Origin: Apricaphanius iberus
Lineage: Eukaryota; Chordata; Actinopteri; Cyprinodontiformes; Aphaniidae
NCBI GenBank assembly: GCA_028564705.1
Contig: JAPXFQ010002398.1
Span: 992,001 to 1,056,000, forward strand
Direction: 5' to 3'
Length of the DNA stretch: 64,000 bases
The notes beneath the pieces were generated by a model. The model made no database searches and had not been told where the DNA came from. It saw only the letters and a list, made by a program, of their open reading frames with translations. The position numbers and the translations under genes were made by a program. How positions within the stretch are numbered: the stretch's first letter is position 1; every line of letters starts with the position of its first letter. Below are positions 11,901-26,436 of the stretch, in pieces.

Positions 11901-14900
11901 TATTTTGGTTCATAAGTACCAACAGAATAGTTTTAATTAGGACTCAATGATATATTAGCATCGATATTGGGCGAAGTCAATTTTTAATATATTGGTACTG
12001 CTCGTGTTCTCACTAGAACCAAGAAGATAGAACACATCACCCCAGTTCGAAAGTCCCTACACTGGATCCCTGTGGCTCAGAGAATACACTTCAAAGTGCT
12101 TTTATTAGTCTATAAATCATTGAATGGGTTAGCATCAGGGTACATTAGGGATCTACTATCACGGTACAAACCATCCGGACTGCTCAGGTCTTCCAGGTCT
12201 AGTCTACTGATCGTCCCTAGAACCAGAACCAAACATAGAGAGGCAGCTTTCATCTTCTATGCTCCTCATTTCTAGAACAAACACCCGGATGAATGCAAAG
12301 CTGCAGAGACACTGAACTCTTTTAAATCTAAAATAGAAGCATATCTATTTAGACATGACTATGAGTAACTGATATGATTTTGCTCTTTATTCTTTTATAG
12401 TTACTGTTACTCCTTTTACTTATTTTCTTAATATTTGTACTCCATACTTTTAAATGCTGCATGTTGTCTCTTTGTCTCAAATCATGTAAAGCATCTTGAA
12501 TTTCCTGTCTTGAAAGTTTGCTATACAAATTGCCTTTCCTTGGTCAATAAGTGTGTTTGGCTTCAGCATGTGACCAGGGACCAGGATCATTTTTCACAAA
12601 AATGTAAAATGGGTAGAAAAAAAAATAAAAATAAAAAAAAATAAAAAATATATATATATACACACATATATATAGTCCCACATTGGTGAATCCCCAGTTT
12701 TAATGACATTTCACTTGAATATTGTTGCCACTGTGATCTAAAGGAAAGCACACTAGCAAGGAGTCCTTAATAAAGTGATAGGTAAGTGTAAACCTATACC
12801 TTTTATCAGCCAAATCCTAAAAGCATTTTAAGTAAGGTACAACATTTTTTAATATTTGATTTATAATTTTTTTATTTTTTTAGCAAAGTGACAAACTGTA
12901 TTTATTTTGTAAAGAAGTTTAGATTTAATTTGTCTTGATAGGTTACACAGTAGTGTTTTTCTGTTCTGGTATTTAATCGAATTCAGCAACACTCATGAAA
13001 ACATAAAAATTAGTTATTTGCTTTCCTTGAGAAATGATCAACATAAAAAAATATCTCTGATGAAATAATGTTTTTCTTCCTCAAATTAGAATATTTCAGA
13101 CAAGGATTAATAAAGACCACGTAATGAACATTTACTGTATGTCTTTAGAATATCTATTTTATTTGCAGAAAGTTATGCTCAGATATATTTTTTAGATGTA
13201 AACTCAGTACTAAAATCTGGATTTGAGTTCATTGACATGAAAGAGCAGAAAATAATCTTCTGTAAACCCTGTTCAGAATCTTAGCTGAGCAAACAAACTG
13301 ATTCTAACCACAAAGTAACTGTGATATTTCAGAGGGAAGTCTGCTTTTGCATTTTGGTGCAGTTTTGATTAGAAATACAAACGTAAAAATACGACAATAT
13401 CAGAGAGAATAAGAAACTTAAAAATGACCCTCTCTAATACAATCTTCCCATTAACAACATGTGAAATTCTTCTACATATCAAGTCCCTTGCAGAACACTG
13501 GAGGCATGTGTGCTACAAATCTGAGGCAGGGAGTTGCTCTGTCAGTGAGGAGGGAGGGAGGCCAGTCCGGTTAAACCCCAGCGTTGGCGAGTGCTTGAGT
13601 CGTGAGGCGCCACACGAGCTTGCTGGAAAAAAGGCCACAGGGAGCAGGTGCGCATGTTAATGAGGAGACAGCAGCTGCTGCCCCAGCCAGCCACCCCCAC
13701 CCCACACTCCCTCCACCAGCTCTTTCGTCTACCATATCTGCAGCGGTCTGCCTCCTTCATCCATCCATGGCATCCTGTCCTACTGTGCTCTGCGCAGGGG
13801 AACAGGAACACTGCATGAAAATCTGTCTCTTACACTTTTTATATTAAATAGCGAATTATTCCAAGGTGCCTGTGTAAGACCATCATTTCAGTGTCGGCAT
13901 TTGAGTGGCCTGCCTCCTTCCTATGTGCTTCTAGGTGAAACGAGGAACAAGAGAAGAGGAGAAAGGACAGGGGGCATAAGAGGGTCCATTGCCAACCTCC
14001 CCCTCCCTAACTTACCATTCAAAGCTCACTCCAGGCCCGGCGTATTCAGCTGTTACACCTCCTCTTTCCTCTCATTTCCCTCTTCTTTCTCTGTTCAGTG
14101 TCTCAAAAAATCTTTCTTTAAAGCATCCTGTGTTCCTGAACCGGCCCACATTGCTGGTTTCACTTCCTCTCTTAAAGTCTGAACAGTTGCTGGATTCCTA
14201 TCCTTCATCTATGTGCACCTTGTTTCCCTCCAAAACCAGTTCACTTCAATCCCGCCTAACTTCCTCCTTTCATTGCTCAGACATCACATTCAGATTTATA
14301 ACTGATGCTAACTGCCCCCTTAGGCTTTCTTCCAAGTGACTCCAAATAGATCCTACAACTTTTCTTTAAGTGTTTGGGGCCAAGAGTAAGCAAAACCAAA
14401 TTCAAAATCCAAAACACACACAAACAGAGAGATGAGAAAAAAAGTTTGGAAGAAAAGGCAATTGGAATAGGCTTGGTTAGGCACTCAAAAGGAGAAAGGG
14501 TGAAAGCTGGTTCAAAAGGAATTTTTACTCTACAGAGTCTCCTCGCCTGATTTTCAACCTCAATAGAGGCTTGTAAGCAGCTGCACATCATGTTTTCCTG
14601 AAAAAAATACAAATCTAAGAGGCTTTAAACTTCACAATACAGTCCAATGTCTCAGACGAGGCCTAGAAAACAAACAGAAGGAAACACCGCACCCTTACAA
14701 TGATACATGCTCTATGCAAACACTTTCCAGCTGAGGTGCAAACAGTAAGTCTAACTGCAGCACATGCTGGCGCAAAGAATGTCAGAAGTTTGCTGTTTAA
14801 GTTGTTAAAACTCTGTGAACACACGCATGCTTCAAAATAGCTTTCACAGGCACAAAATCAGCTTCCAGAAGGCCAGTAATGCATAAAAATGGTAGATAAG

Positions 14901-17900
14901 ACAAATGATATTTAGTGACTTCTTTATTGAGTCTTTTCTGTGTTCAAAGCAAACAGAGGAAAGCAGCTGCTACAACAAGCAAAATCTGGTGGCCTGCAGA
15001 GCCAGATAATATCAACAGCAGCAGGTAAATAATTGAAGACATGAAAAGACGGGCACAAATCTGAAGCTGAGCAAATATCAGGTGTTTGGGAGGTATACTG
15101 TAACTTTAGGAGAGCAGTGGAATTATCTCTGCGGTAAGGACGATACTGTTATTATCTCCTCTGTCATCCCTACCCCAGCATCATTGTTCCCTTCTGCGCT
15201 CTCTTCTCAATAGTTTTCTTCCTCAAATGCTCCGGCCGTAGCCCACGGCAACAGGTCTGCGCCACGAACGGGACGCACGAGAGCGCCGGGGCGGCGGCTC
15301 GAGCCTGCAGCAGATGTTGTGGTGACATCTGACCCCGGGCCAGGCGTCGTCGCTCTAAAGGGGTTTTCCTGACTGCCGGGCCAATCTGCCATCTGCCATC
15401 TTTCTGAGGTCACGCGCAGATGGAGAGATGTAATATGTGGGCTACACATGTGCACTGTACACAAATAAAAGCCCAGAGCGAGTACACAGATTCAGGCAGT
15501 TGCATGTAGCGCACTTTGGATGCTTTTTAAGAGGCTTAGTGAATTAGGTTGTCAATTTATTCAATTATTGGGCCATCTAAAGCTCTGTGGGACACAAAGT
15601 CAGAGTCTGGTTACATTTCTGTCAACAAAAGAACTGCAAATACTACCTAATTTTGTTAATAAGAGTTAATACTCCAAAACAAACATTTATTTTACTTGAT
15701 AATCAGTTTTATTTATCATAACTCTAAAACACACTTCTAATTCTAAATTTTCTGCAATTTAGATTGTAGTTTGGATTATAACAATAAGAAAATACTGAAT
15801 TTAGAGATTAATTTATCCAACCAAAGGAAATTATTCGGGCAGGATGTACATTCTGCCAAAGAAGGGGTCCGGCCAGACATGAACCAGGGAGGCAGCTGTT
15901 TTACTGGAAAATTTCTCAAACTCAACACAAGAAGACACAATTATTTTATCGTTTGCCAGTGGGGTTTCTCACATGTATACATTTGCCTGACCTGTTTTCT
16001 GTAATTCTACATCCTAAGATGCTGGGAAAATTGGCAGGTAGCAACCAGTTAATGCACAGGTACAAAGGTATGGTTTCAAAACTGCAAGAAATTGCAATCA
16101 CGCTGTTCCCAAGATACAAAGTGCTTTTACTAATATGCAAGAAAAAGATCAGGCGGGCCTTGAGTTTTCTTTGACTTCTGTCTGGACCAGAAATTAATGC
16201 AGATCTGGCTCTCACCCAGTTGTTTCATTAAACTGCTGATCAGCTAGTTGAACAAAGATTTTTACACTTTTCTGTGGTTAACGAGGAATCAAATTTGTCT
16301 AGTTGAAAATACAGTGGACACCTGGTATTTGCAGGGGTTAGAGATTACAACCGTGGGTGAACACTTAAAATTGGCAAGTACTTGAGACCCCTTCAAAAAA
16401 TAACAAAAACTCCCTATTTTAATAGAATATACTTTAATATGTAAATGGACTGAACTTATATAGCGCTTTTCTAGTCTTACTGACCACTCAAAGCGCTTTA
16501 CATTGAAGCCACATTCACCCAATCACACTCGCATTCATACACCGACACCCAACATGGCTCGGTAGGACAATGTAGAATTTGGGGGTTAAGTGCCTTGCCC
16601 AGGGGCACATTGACATGTGACTGGGGGAAGCTGGAATCAAACCTACGACCCTCCGATTGCAAGCCAACTACTCTACCACTGAGCCACAGACGCCCCTTAT
16701 GTAGAGTTGAAATCATCTTGGCACTGCAGTCTTCATTATTTTTGTTTTTGCTCCTAGATTGATAGCTTTGCAAATGCAAGCCAATAGCATATCAAATAGC
16801 ATTATGCTTACGTATCTTCTCTTGAACATTTAAAGAGATGCTTCATAATAATGTGGAGTTGCACTCCACAGAAAAATAGGTCCATCCATCCATCCATTCT
16901 CTTCCGCTTAACCGGGGTCAGGTCGCAGAGGTACTTGGGAAGAATCTGAAAGCATTCCCAGGCCTGCCAAGAGACTTAGTCCCTCCAGCGTGTCTTGGAT
17001 CTTCTCGTGGTGGGACATTCCTGGAACATCTCACTAGGGAAGCGTCCTGACCAGATGCCCAAGCCACCTCAATTAGCTCCTCTTGATGTGGAGGAGCAGT
17101 GGCTCAACTCCGAGCCCTGTGGACGAAGCTAATTTCACCTGCATATAGGGCTGAACGATTTTGGAAAATAATCTAATTGCGATTTTTTTTCTTCAATATT
17201 GCGATTGGGATTTAATGTGCAATTATTTTTGTGGGGCTTTTGTCATGCATTTTTTAATTAATGCAATCAAAAATATTGTGTCTTATAAACAGATTTTTAT
17301 ACATAATTTATTCTATTCCATAAGATGATTTACTTATTTTAAGACAAAGGCAAATATTGACAACTTTATCTACTTTTAATCATCACACTCGATGGTCATC
17401 GGTGTCGTTCTGCAATCATGGTTTTCTTCCTTTTGATCCCAGCTAATAATTCCCTCCGGCTGCAATGTTTTCCTCCATGTGGTTATCCAGGAAGTAGGAT
17501 GCTTGAAGGAACAAGCTCTGATTTTTAATTCTCCATCGATCAAATGCACTTTCAGACTCTGGTATTGCTCTGTAGAGCGGTTTGATCTCAGGTCAGTTGT
17601 TGCAAAATACTCCGCTGTTTTCGGTGCGGCTTTACCTTTCTGTCGGCATTCTTAATACAGCGCAGGTGAAATGTGGCTAAACTGTGTGTGTGAGATTGAG
17701 TCCTAGCTTATTTATCATGTTTAACAAAGCATACTTTTGGCTATAAAACCCGTTATAGCACGAATTATTTCAGTGTGATGTTTTTTTATGTTCGTAAGGA
17801 GCGATTCTTTCAAACAGCTCGGTCAGCTATCCCTGTCAACTCGAAGTTTGTTGACTGGAAATGTAAACACTGGTGTCGGTCAGTTTAGCCGTGCAACTCT

Positions 17901-20828
17901 CATATATGGTGGTGTGATGTTTTTAGGTGTTGATAAAGGTTCGTACTGTAGCCCACCTCGTGAGGCAGCAACAATACCAAGGTGGGTCCTGCATAATACC
18001 TGGCGTTGCGCAGCATCAACATTTTCATAGCAGATATAATTTCTCAAAACTGATGTACTGTTCCTCTTTGGTACTAACTATTGTGTAGTGTTGGATTCTG
18101 TTAAGCTTTTGGTCATTTTATAACTGGTTAAAGTGCAGCGTTTCCTTCTCTCCCTGCGTTGTTTGCAAGTCATGTGACTTTAGCAGATATGTTTACATCA
18201 AGTCAAATCCCAGCCTTTGCGATTAGGAAATCACATTTTACCAAATTGCGCTTTAATTGCATATGCAATTAATCGTTCAGCCCTACCTGCATGTATCTGC
18301 GATCTTGTTCTTTCGGTCACAACCCAGAGTTTGTGACCAAAGATTACAGTAGGAATGTAGATCGATCAGTAAATCGTGGGCTTTGTCTTTCGGGTCAGCA
18401 TTCATTTCACCACGCCATACCAATCCGTTTTTCAATCTCCCACTCCATTTTTCCTTCATTCGGGAACAAGACCCCCAGATACTTGAAGTCCTCAACTTGA
18501 GACAGGACCTTGTCGCTGACCCAAGAGAGGCACTCTACCCTTTTGCGGCTCAGGAAAATTGTCTAGGATTTGGAGGTGCTGATTCTGTGAACCAAGCTTT
18601 TACACTGGTCATATAGGACCTAACAGCCCATATCAAGAGGCCTGGTACCCTGTACTCCCGGAGTACCCCCCACAGGACTCTCCAAGGGATGCAGTTGATC
18701 ACCTTTGACCAAGTCAACAAAAACACATGTAGAACCACCAGGCATCTGCTGAAGGTGTAGAGCTGGTTCAGTGTTCCAAGGCCAAGACGAAAGCCGGATT
18801 GTTCCTCCTGAATCCAAGGTTCAACTATCCGTCAGACCCTCCTCTCCAGAATAGATCTTACCACAGAGGCTTAGAAGCGTGATCCTCCTGTATTTAGAAC
18901 ACATTCTGTGGGGGGACCACCACCCCGGTCTGCAAGCCAAGGGGACTGCCCCCAATGTCCACACAATATTGCAGAGCAGCTTTAACAAATACAACCCAAA
19001 AACATCCAGAGCCTTGAAAAACCCCAGGGGAATCTCATCCATCCCTGGAGCCTTGCCATTGAGGAGCTTTTTAACGACCTTGGTGACCTCAGCACCAGAG
19101 ATTGGAGAGCCCAACCCAAAGTCCCCAGACTGCTTCCAGGCAGGAAGTCTTGGTGAGATTGAGGAGGTCTTCAAATAGGACCCGATTGGACTCCTTCTTC
19201 AGCTCGACGGCAACCCTCACCGCTGGTGTCCACCAGCGGATTCGAGAGTTGCACCAAACCGGACAGGCACCAAACACCTTGCGCCACAGCTCCGGTCAAC
19301 TGCCTGGACAATGGAGGCACAAAAAACGGTCCAAACAGAATCAATGTGCCCTGTCTCCCCCGGAACATGTTTGAAGTTTTGCCACAAGTGAGAGTTGAAG
19401 CTCCTTCTGACAGGGAACTCTGCCAGACGTTCCCAGTGTTCCCTGGAAGTAGGTGAAATTGAAATTCTTGGACCTTGAATAGATGCGGCTCCACAGTTTT
19501 TCTATTCAGCAAAGAACACGGTCATGAGGGATAGCCTGTCCCTGTCCCTGTAAGGACAGGCCACCCATCCTTCTTAATTTAGTTAACGCTGTTTCAAACC
19601 ACAGCAAGCAGAAAGTAACATGTATTTTAAACAGCTGCTAAAGACGCAAGCATATCATTTAACTACTTTACTGATCTTATAGACATTATTACAACTGCAT
19701 TAAATATCAGATTATTTTTTTTAGCAGCAGTAGGGATGATTTTTACTTATTTGTTTTAAGAACATATTTCGCTCATACAGCCCCATGCCTGTAGTCAAGT
19801 TTTTTCAACTCACAGTCAGTGTGAGTTAATAACTCAGCGTTTTTTCTCTCTCTGATGTCTCAGGTGCCTTCATCTGGGAGTCAAACTGGGCTAGTGGACT
19901 ATGTTTGTACCTCTGACTTCCCGTCTGTTCATTTTATCTGTCCCCCACCACCACCCTGCTACTCCTCATTTCCTGGCCGTGTGCTTCTGTGCCTCAGCTA
20001 AGTCCTCTTTAGTCTTGTCTGATCTGTTTTAAAAGCTTTGCCCAAGGGGAGAGGGGCCTCTCTTCCCTGTTTTTCTCCCCTTTCCTTGCCCTCTTATGCT
20101 TTCCCAGCAGCTTGAATCGTGGCTAACCAGAGTGTCAACTTCATAACCAGAGGAGGAGAAACTTGTCACTGAAACATACTTTGAGATTTAGCTTCAATCA
20201 CACAAATAGACTCTATTGGGACAAAAATAGCTCAGTGGGTAGAGCTGATTCTGTGGAAAATCCCTGGTTGTTTTAAGTGGAACTGAAGCCTAAGTTACCG
20301 CTGATTCCCAACTGGCTGCAGAAATTACAGGACTCTCCAGCTCTTTCCCTCTCCTTATGTTCATCACTCTTTTCCTTCCTCTGTAATCGTACAGGAGAGT
20401 TGACCTGGCCGGCCCACATCTGGCGGCCTTCATTAGTGACCCTGTGAATGTAGGAGCAATACGGATGCAGCCCATGGGAAAGGACTAGCTCCCCCCGGGG
20501 ACCAAACACTTAGCGTGAGAGTGTGAGTAAGAGTTTTTTGAGAGTCGCAGTCGCTCTAATGACTTCTGCCACAGCCTGCTTTACGAGCTGGGAACCACTT
20601 ATAGGCTTTCCGGTAGTCTAAAGGTACAACTGACACTGAACCCTCAGGTTGTTAGTATACGTGTTGCAGAGAAAAGTCCCATCTTTATATCTTGCGAGAG
20701 CTAAATGACTCCATAATTTTCTTTGCAGTGATATGCATCCATGTATTTGTTTATAAATTAGCATATATTTACACGTCAGTTTACCTATTATCTCTTTTTG
20801 TTACTTTACAAGTGACGACAGTTTACAC

Positions 20829-20859
<31 letters not shown>

Positions 20860-23800
20860 TAGGGATGTAAGAAAATGTCGACATGCCGATTTATAACAAA
20901 TGTAATGGTGCCATATTGTATTGATATTCAAAAACAATGCATGGATTTTTAGTTTTGTTTAACATTTTAGAATTTGAATGGAATGATAATGGTAATTTTG
21001 TAGTTAAATTAAAAGTATGACTGGTAGTTGGTAGCTGCTTTAACCTTCTTTGTTTCAGTGTATGAACCAGATCTAGTAATAAAACAGGCTGGAGTGCTTA
21101 GAATGCTTAAATTCATGACAGATGACAGATTAGGACCCCTAATCCAATACATCTAAAGCCTGCTGCACATGAGCCCAATCTGCTGAGCTAACAGTCATTT
21201 GAGGCCGCTTACTCAGGATATAACTCATTATGTGCGCATAATTTTTTGCGAGTTTTCTGCCTCATGAGGCGCTGAGGTGAAAATCAAAGAGGTTTCATAT
21301 TTTTCGCCTCTCAAGGCGAAAAACTTGTTGTGTGGGTGCTACATGAGCTGTCTGCTGAGCCCAAATATTCAAGTGACAAATCAAAACGTGATCTCCGCTC
21401 ACATGATTCTAAGATGGCCCCCTGTCCATACCTCAAAAAAATGAATGAAACTGAGAACGAGATGGATATGGAGTAAATGCTGCTACTCATTTTGTTGAAG
21501 AGGCATCGTATAAATAGGTAAAATTTCCACGAGTCTGTCTTTTAAAACTGAGAGTGTTTTGATTAGTCATATTGATTGTTTCATAGTTGTGTGTGCTCAT
21601 ACAGTAGTATGGATAAATAACTTCAAATTAAGTCTTCTCTGTGGTTTGGCTTAATCCCATGATGTAGAGCCAGTTTGGTCATGAAAAGCCTAAATATTTT
21701 CTGATGGTGGTATCTGGTGAAAGGATTTGACGGCCACTACTATAATCTCTTGTTTTTATTAAAATTCATTTAGAATAACCAATAAATAATAATACAAGTG
21801 CATCTATTGAAACAGATTAATTTTATATTGTGTATAATTTAAATTTTATACTTTACTGGAGATAATTCACTTTTGTAGGAAGTTTGATACTGTTTTGAAC
21901 GTTAGCCTATGTTAGCATTATCATTCAGAGACTGGACCCATCCTGTCTCCATCTGCCTGACCGGAAGCCGGCGCTGACTCAGTGCCCTGAGCAAACAGCT
22001 TGAACTGATACTGTGTGGGCCTACTGGCTCCATAAAGCCTCCCTTTACCTCCAGTGATGACGGAGGAGAGAAATCATGAGGCTTAATGGAGCTCAGCGGC
22101 CCCACGTCCTATCAGTTCAAGCCACTGACGCAGTCGTGGCTTTCCTCCTGACCACACCCCCGCATTTCCCCCTCCAGTCATTCTCCACAATTGGCCACGT
22201 CCCTCATTGCCTCCTGGCCCTGCGCACTTTGGTATAATTTTTCAAATGTTGTCTGGGGGCGGGATAATGCTTTTTCATGGGGTTCAGTTACTCTTTAACT
22301 GCAATAGTTAAAGTAAACAACCTGGCTAAACCAAGAATAGTTACATAATTTTACCGTAAGCTTCTAGTCTATCTAGAAGTTCCAATATTATCCTGATTCA
22401 AACAATGTCCTTGTCTTTTGGACAGTTAGTCTGATTTATAACTGTGGAGGACAACATTAAAGACAATACTATGCTGAAAAACCAAAATTGTTGTTTAACT
22501 TACAATCCATAAAAGGCTATCTCATGCCTTTCTGCTAAGTATGCAGTGAATGACTTACTATGTCCGGTAGTGAGAGTGACTAAAAGCTAAGAAACACCTG
22601 GTAGACGTCTTCAATCTGTATTTGTCTGGAGCTCAATGGGCAAAAACCACAACTAATCATGGGTATTAAGGCGCATGCTGCTGTGTGGATGAGTGGATGG
22701 CCCACACGGTTGTTATACCTCAACCCACAAGCAGGTGGTCTGGCAGGAGGAAAATAATAAAAGGAGGAAGTGTGGTTTGGAGTAAGCAAAGTGTCTTTGT
22801 TTCTCCCTCTCTCTCTGACACACAAACACACGCTCATGGAGATTGTCAGTGACTGCGATCAAAGTTTATGTGATTTGTCTTGGCATACACCAAACACTAA
22901 GGCTCAAATAACCACCGCGCCGAGGTTCCCTACCACCAAGTCGCTTCTTTCAGCCAGAAAACTCCTCTCAACGGCCAAAGAGAACCTAACACTGGTGACG
23001 GCGGCCATATAAAAGCCTTGCACTATGTGCTTTTGCTTGTGTGATGATATGATCAGATACGGCACCTTTTCTTCCCTCAGGCCACTCCGAGGCTGCTTCC
23101 TGACTCTGAATAGATGTGCAAGGGGGGGGTAGGAGGACATAAGGGGGAGTTAAGATAGACTCATCTGACTGGGGCTAACAGAGGTGCCATTGAAGAATGC
23201 TCAGAACTGGAGGGACAAGGGCTCACTTTCATTGAGGTAAATTAATACTGTAGCAGAGACGCATACCGGTGAAGAATTAATGGCTCAGATTGTTATCGGA
23301 GGCACCGCTTGCTTAAAGCCCTCAGAAGTCAACAGGTTTTAGCAGCAAGACTTCAAATTCTCCAATTTTTAAACTTCTAATGGCTGTTGCTCTCCTTGAC
23401 ACCTAAATTCCCAAGTAAGACACCACTAACAAAAGCAGAAACAGACCTGACTTCTAAATGCCACTGCATTTAGCTGCAGTTGTTTCATCTATGTTAGTTA
23501 AACATTACTTTGATTATTCTTAAATTCTCAGAAAAAGCTTCCATTTTTGTTGTGTCAGATTAAGGACCTCCAGAAGAAAACTTGCAGTCCAAACTTCATG
23601 TCCATAACAAATTAAAAGATAGACGCAAACAGATGCTTTCAACAATCGCCTCAGGTGAGCTGAGTCTTACGCAACTGAACTCCAGCTAGGCGTTGGTCAC
23701 ATTTTTATACAGTAGTTTGCTAACTTTAAGCCAGCTTTTTAGACGTTTTATGAAATTTTCTTTCATAGAAAGAAACGTGGCTAATTTTTCACGGTAACCA

Positions 23801-26401
23801 TTTTCACATCTTGTTCTTTTTTATTATTATTGTTAAGCCCCGCAACTCTGACTTATTCAGGCACAAAGAGCATCCTAGACTCCTCTGGAGATAAGCCAGG
23901 GTTCTGCCATAAGACAACAAAAAAATTAATAGTGGACTTGTTTAAAATTGGATCTCTAGGTATTTTAGGCTCTAAAATCCTGTCACAAAGGCACTGTTTA
24001 ACTATATTTCTTCAATTGAAACTACGAACAGTTAAAAATGTAATAGTTTGACAAAGAAAATAGTTTTTAGCACCAAAAGACCTTTTTTTGCAAAAGCTAT
24101 TTTATGAACCTTCATCATCCTTACATTAGATGACTCAGTTAGTAGGCTTTGCATCACCAACATTGTCTTATGTACTCGTGGATTTTTAGCTGTTTGCGGG
24201 CATTTATGTCCACCAACTCCCATGAATACCAGCTGTACATCTAAGGATACCCACATCTTCCAAGTCTGCTCTTTTATTGCTCTCTTAGATACGTGACTTC
24301 CAATCAGTGTTCATCAGCTGATACTTCTTAGACCTGACTCTTCATCTTTTGCCTTTTAGATTTGTCATTTGTAATACACACAAAATGTGTTTCATGCTCA
24401 AGCACAGGTACCTGACATAAAGTAGCAGAAGTCCACCTAAAATGTTTTAAAATAGGTGAATAATATATTCATTTTTTTAAAATAAATTATTATATAATCT
24501 GGCTCTTTGTAAACAGTATAAAGATTTAAAGAGGTGGTGTAAAAGTTTTTCATAATATTGTGTATGATTAAATGTTAACCTTGAAATGATTAATAAAGCA
24601 TCAAATCCATACAAAAAAAAAACCCTTTAACTTCTAGTTTTAAAGGATCCAACTAAATTCTATCATCACCAGTTCACATCACTCTGCAATCAACAGAGTG
24701 CCAAAGGTAGGTATGTGATCTATCAACAGAATCCTTCCTCGCCCTACGTCGAGTCGGCTTGACATCTCTCATCTCCCTGGCCAGAAAGAACCTCTGCTCT
24801 GAACTGCTTTGATTTGGGTCATCCATTGTGTTACTGGAATATGCAAAATATTATTTTAAGGTCTGGACTGCTTCAGCTGAGTTCCCGCCTTCAGACGACA
24901 TGGGCCGTTTAGAACGAAAGCATCTACAACTCTTAAGTTTGTTAGTTGGTGATCTCTGAGAAAGTGTAGAGGGAAAAAAGGGTTTATTTATTTTAGACAT
25001 CTGTTCCCAAAATAATTAAAGTATCCAAACTTTGACAATATACCTACGCTTAGGCAACCCTTGAACTTTTTACTGATCATTCATTACCAAAGTAAGAATC
25101 AGCACAAGGAGACTGCGACACTGAAAAACACAATCACTCTCCTGGGCTTGTGTGCCCGCTCAAACCCGACCCAATGTCCATCTACGTGTATAATTGGAGA
25201 CGTCTGAGGAGTAGGACAGTGCAGGGGCACAATGATGGCTTTGTGGCCCAGTGAGGAGGAGGTGGGGTGTGTGTTAGCGACGAGTGAATACATGACCGGG
25301 CCAAATTAAGATGTGGCAGGGGGCCAAGATGACTGCCCACTTGTTGCTGTCCGAAGCTTTGACCTGGCCGACTCAATACTTGAGCAGTGAGAGAAACCCG
25401 AGTGCCCGTAGCAGTGTGGAAATTTAAACAAGAAGGCAAAAGAAGGTTTAAGTCTTTGGGATTAACACAAAAACTTTAATAAATACAACTTTAGAAACGT
25501 TTTTTTTTTTTTTCTTCACTTTTTTAATAGGTTATAAAACATCTAGCCATCTGTCTTGGGCAATCAGAGAGAGTGAGCACAGAGGGCTATTGAGGAGGGG
25601 ACAAAATCCCAAGAGAAGGGTGTGTGTGGGGGGTGGGCGAAAGGATGGGGTTTGAGGGTCTCTCTGGGAAGCCTCACCCAGATTAGTCACACAGAATTAA
25701 TCGCACAGCAGAACAATGGTCGCCGAGCTTCTGGCAAACCCAGCTGTCGCTCCGTGAGAGAAAAGGAAAAACAAGATTTAGGGCCAAACAGTGTGGCTGG
25801 AGAGGCGACAGAATGTGGTGGCAGTGACACATACCCAAACACAGTGCCTCGCAGTGACCCCCTGCCCTCATCAGGAGTCCACCACTCATTTCACTCTGCA
25901 TCCCCTGTCCATGTGCCACCCAGAAATAGCTCCAGCAGTGTGAGCGCTCACCGCTTCTCATCTCCTTCACTTACAAAACCCAAAAACCTTTGAGTCAATT
26001 CAGAATCCACGATCCAGCATTCTGATTCTTCTATGCAGGCATTTGTCACAACTTGCAGATAGAGAGGACAGACTGGGATGTTAAACTTACTTGCACTCTC
26101 CATTGCCATCTGGAGTTGCTTCACACCTCCCCTGGTTCAAACATGACTCTGTGGGCATGGAGCATCTTAGACCTGCAAAAGCAAAACGTTAACACATGTG
26201 CACTCTGCAAGACATCCACAAATATCAGGGTTTTATTTTTAAGTCTTGAGTTAAAGTAGCAGAAACAACATTTGCTTCTCACACCAGGATTAGAAATTGC
26301 ACCAGGAATGCCTCTGTCCACCTGCAACTATTCAGCATAGTAAAATAACTTGCCACTGGATTGGCGTCAGCCTGCTCTAATATGCAGCTTGACAGCATTT
26401 G

Positions 26402-26436
<35 letters not shown>

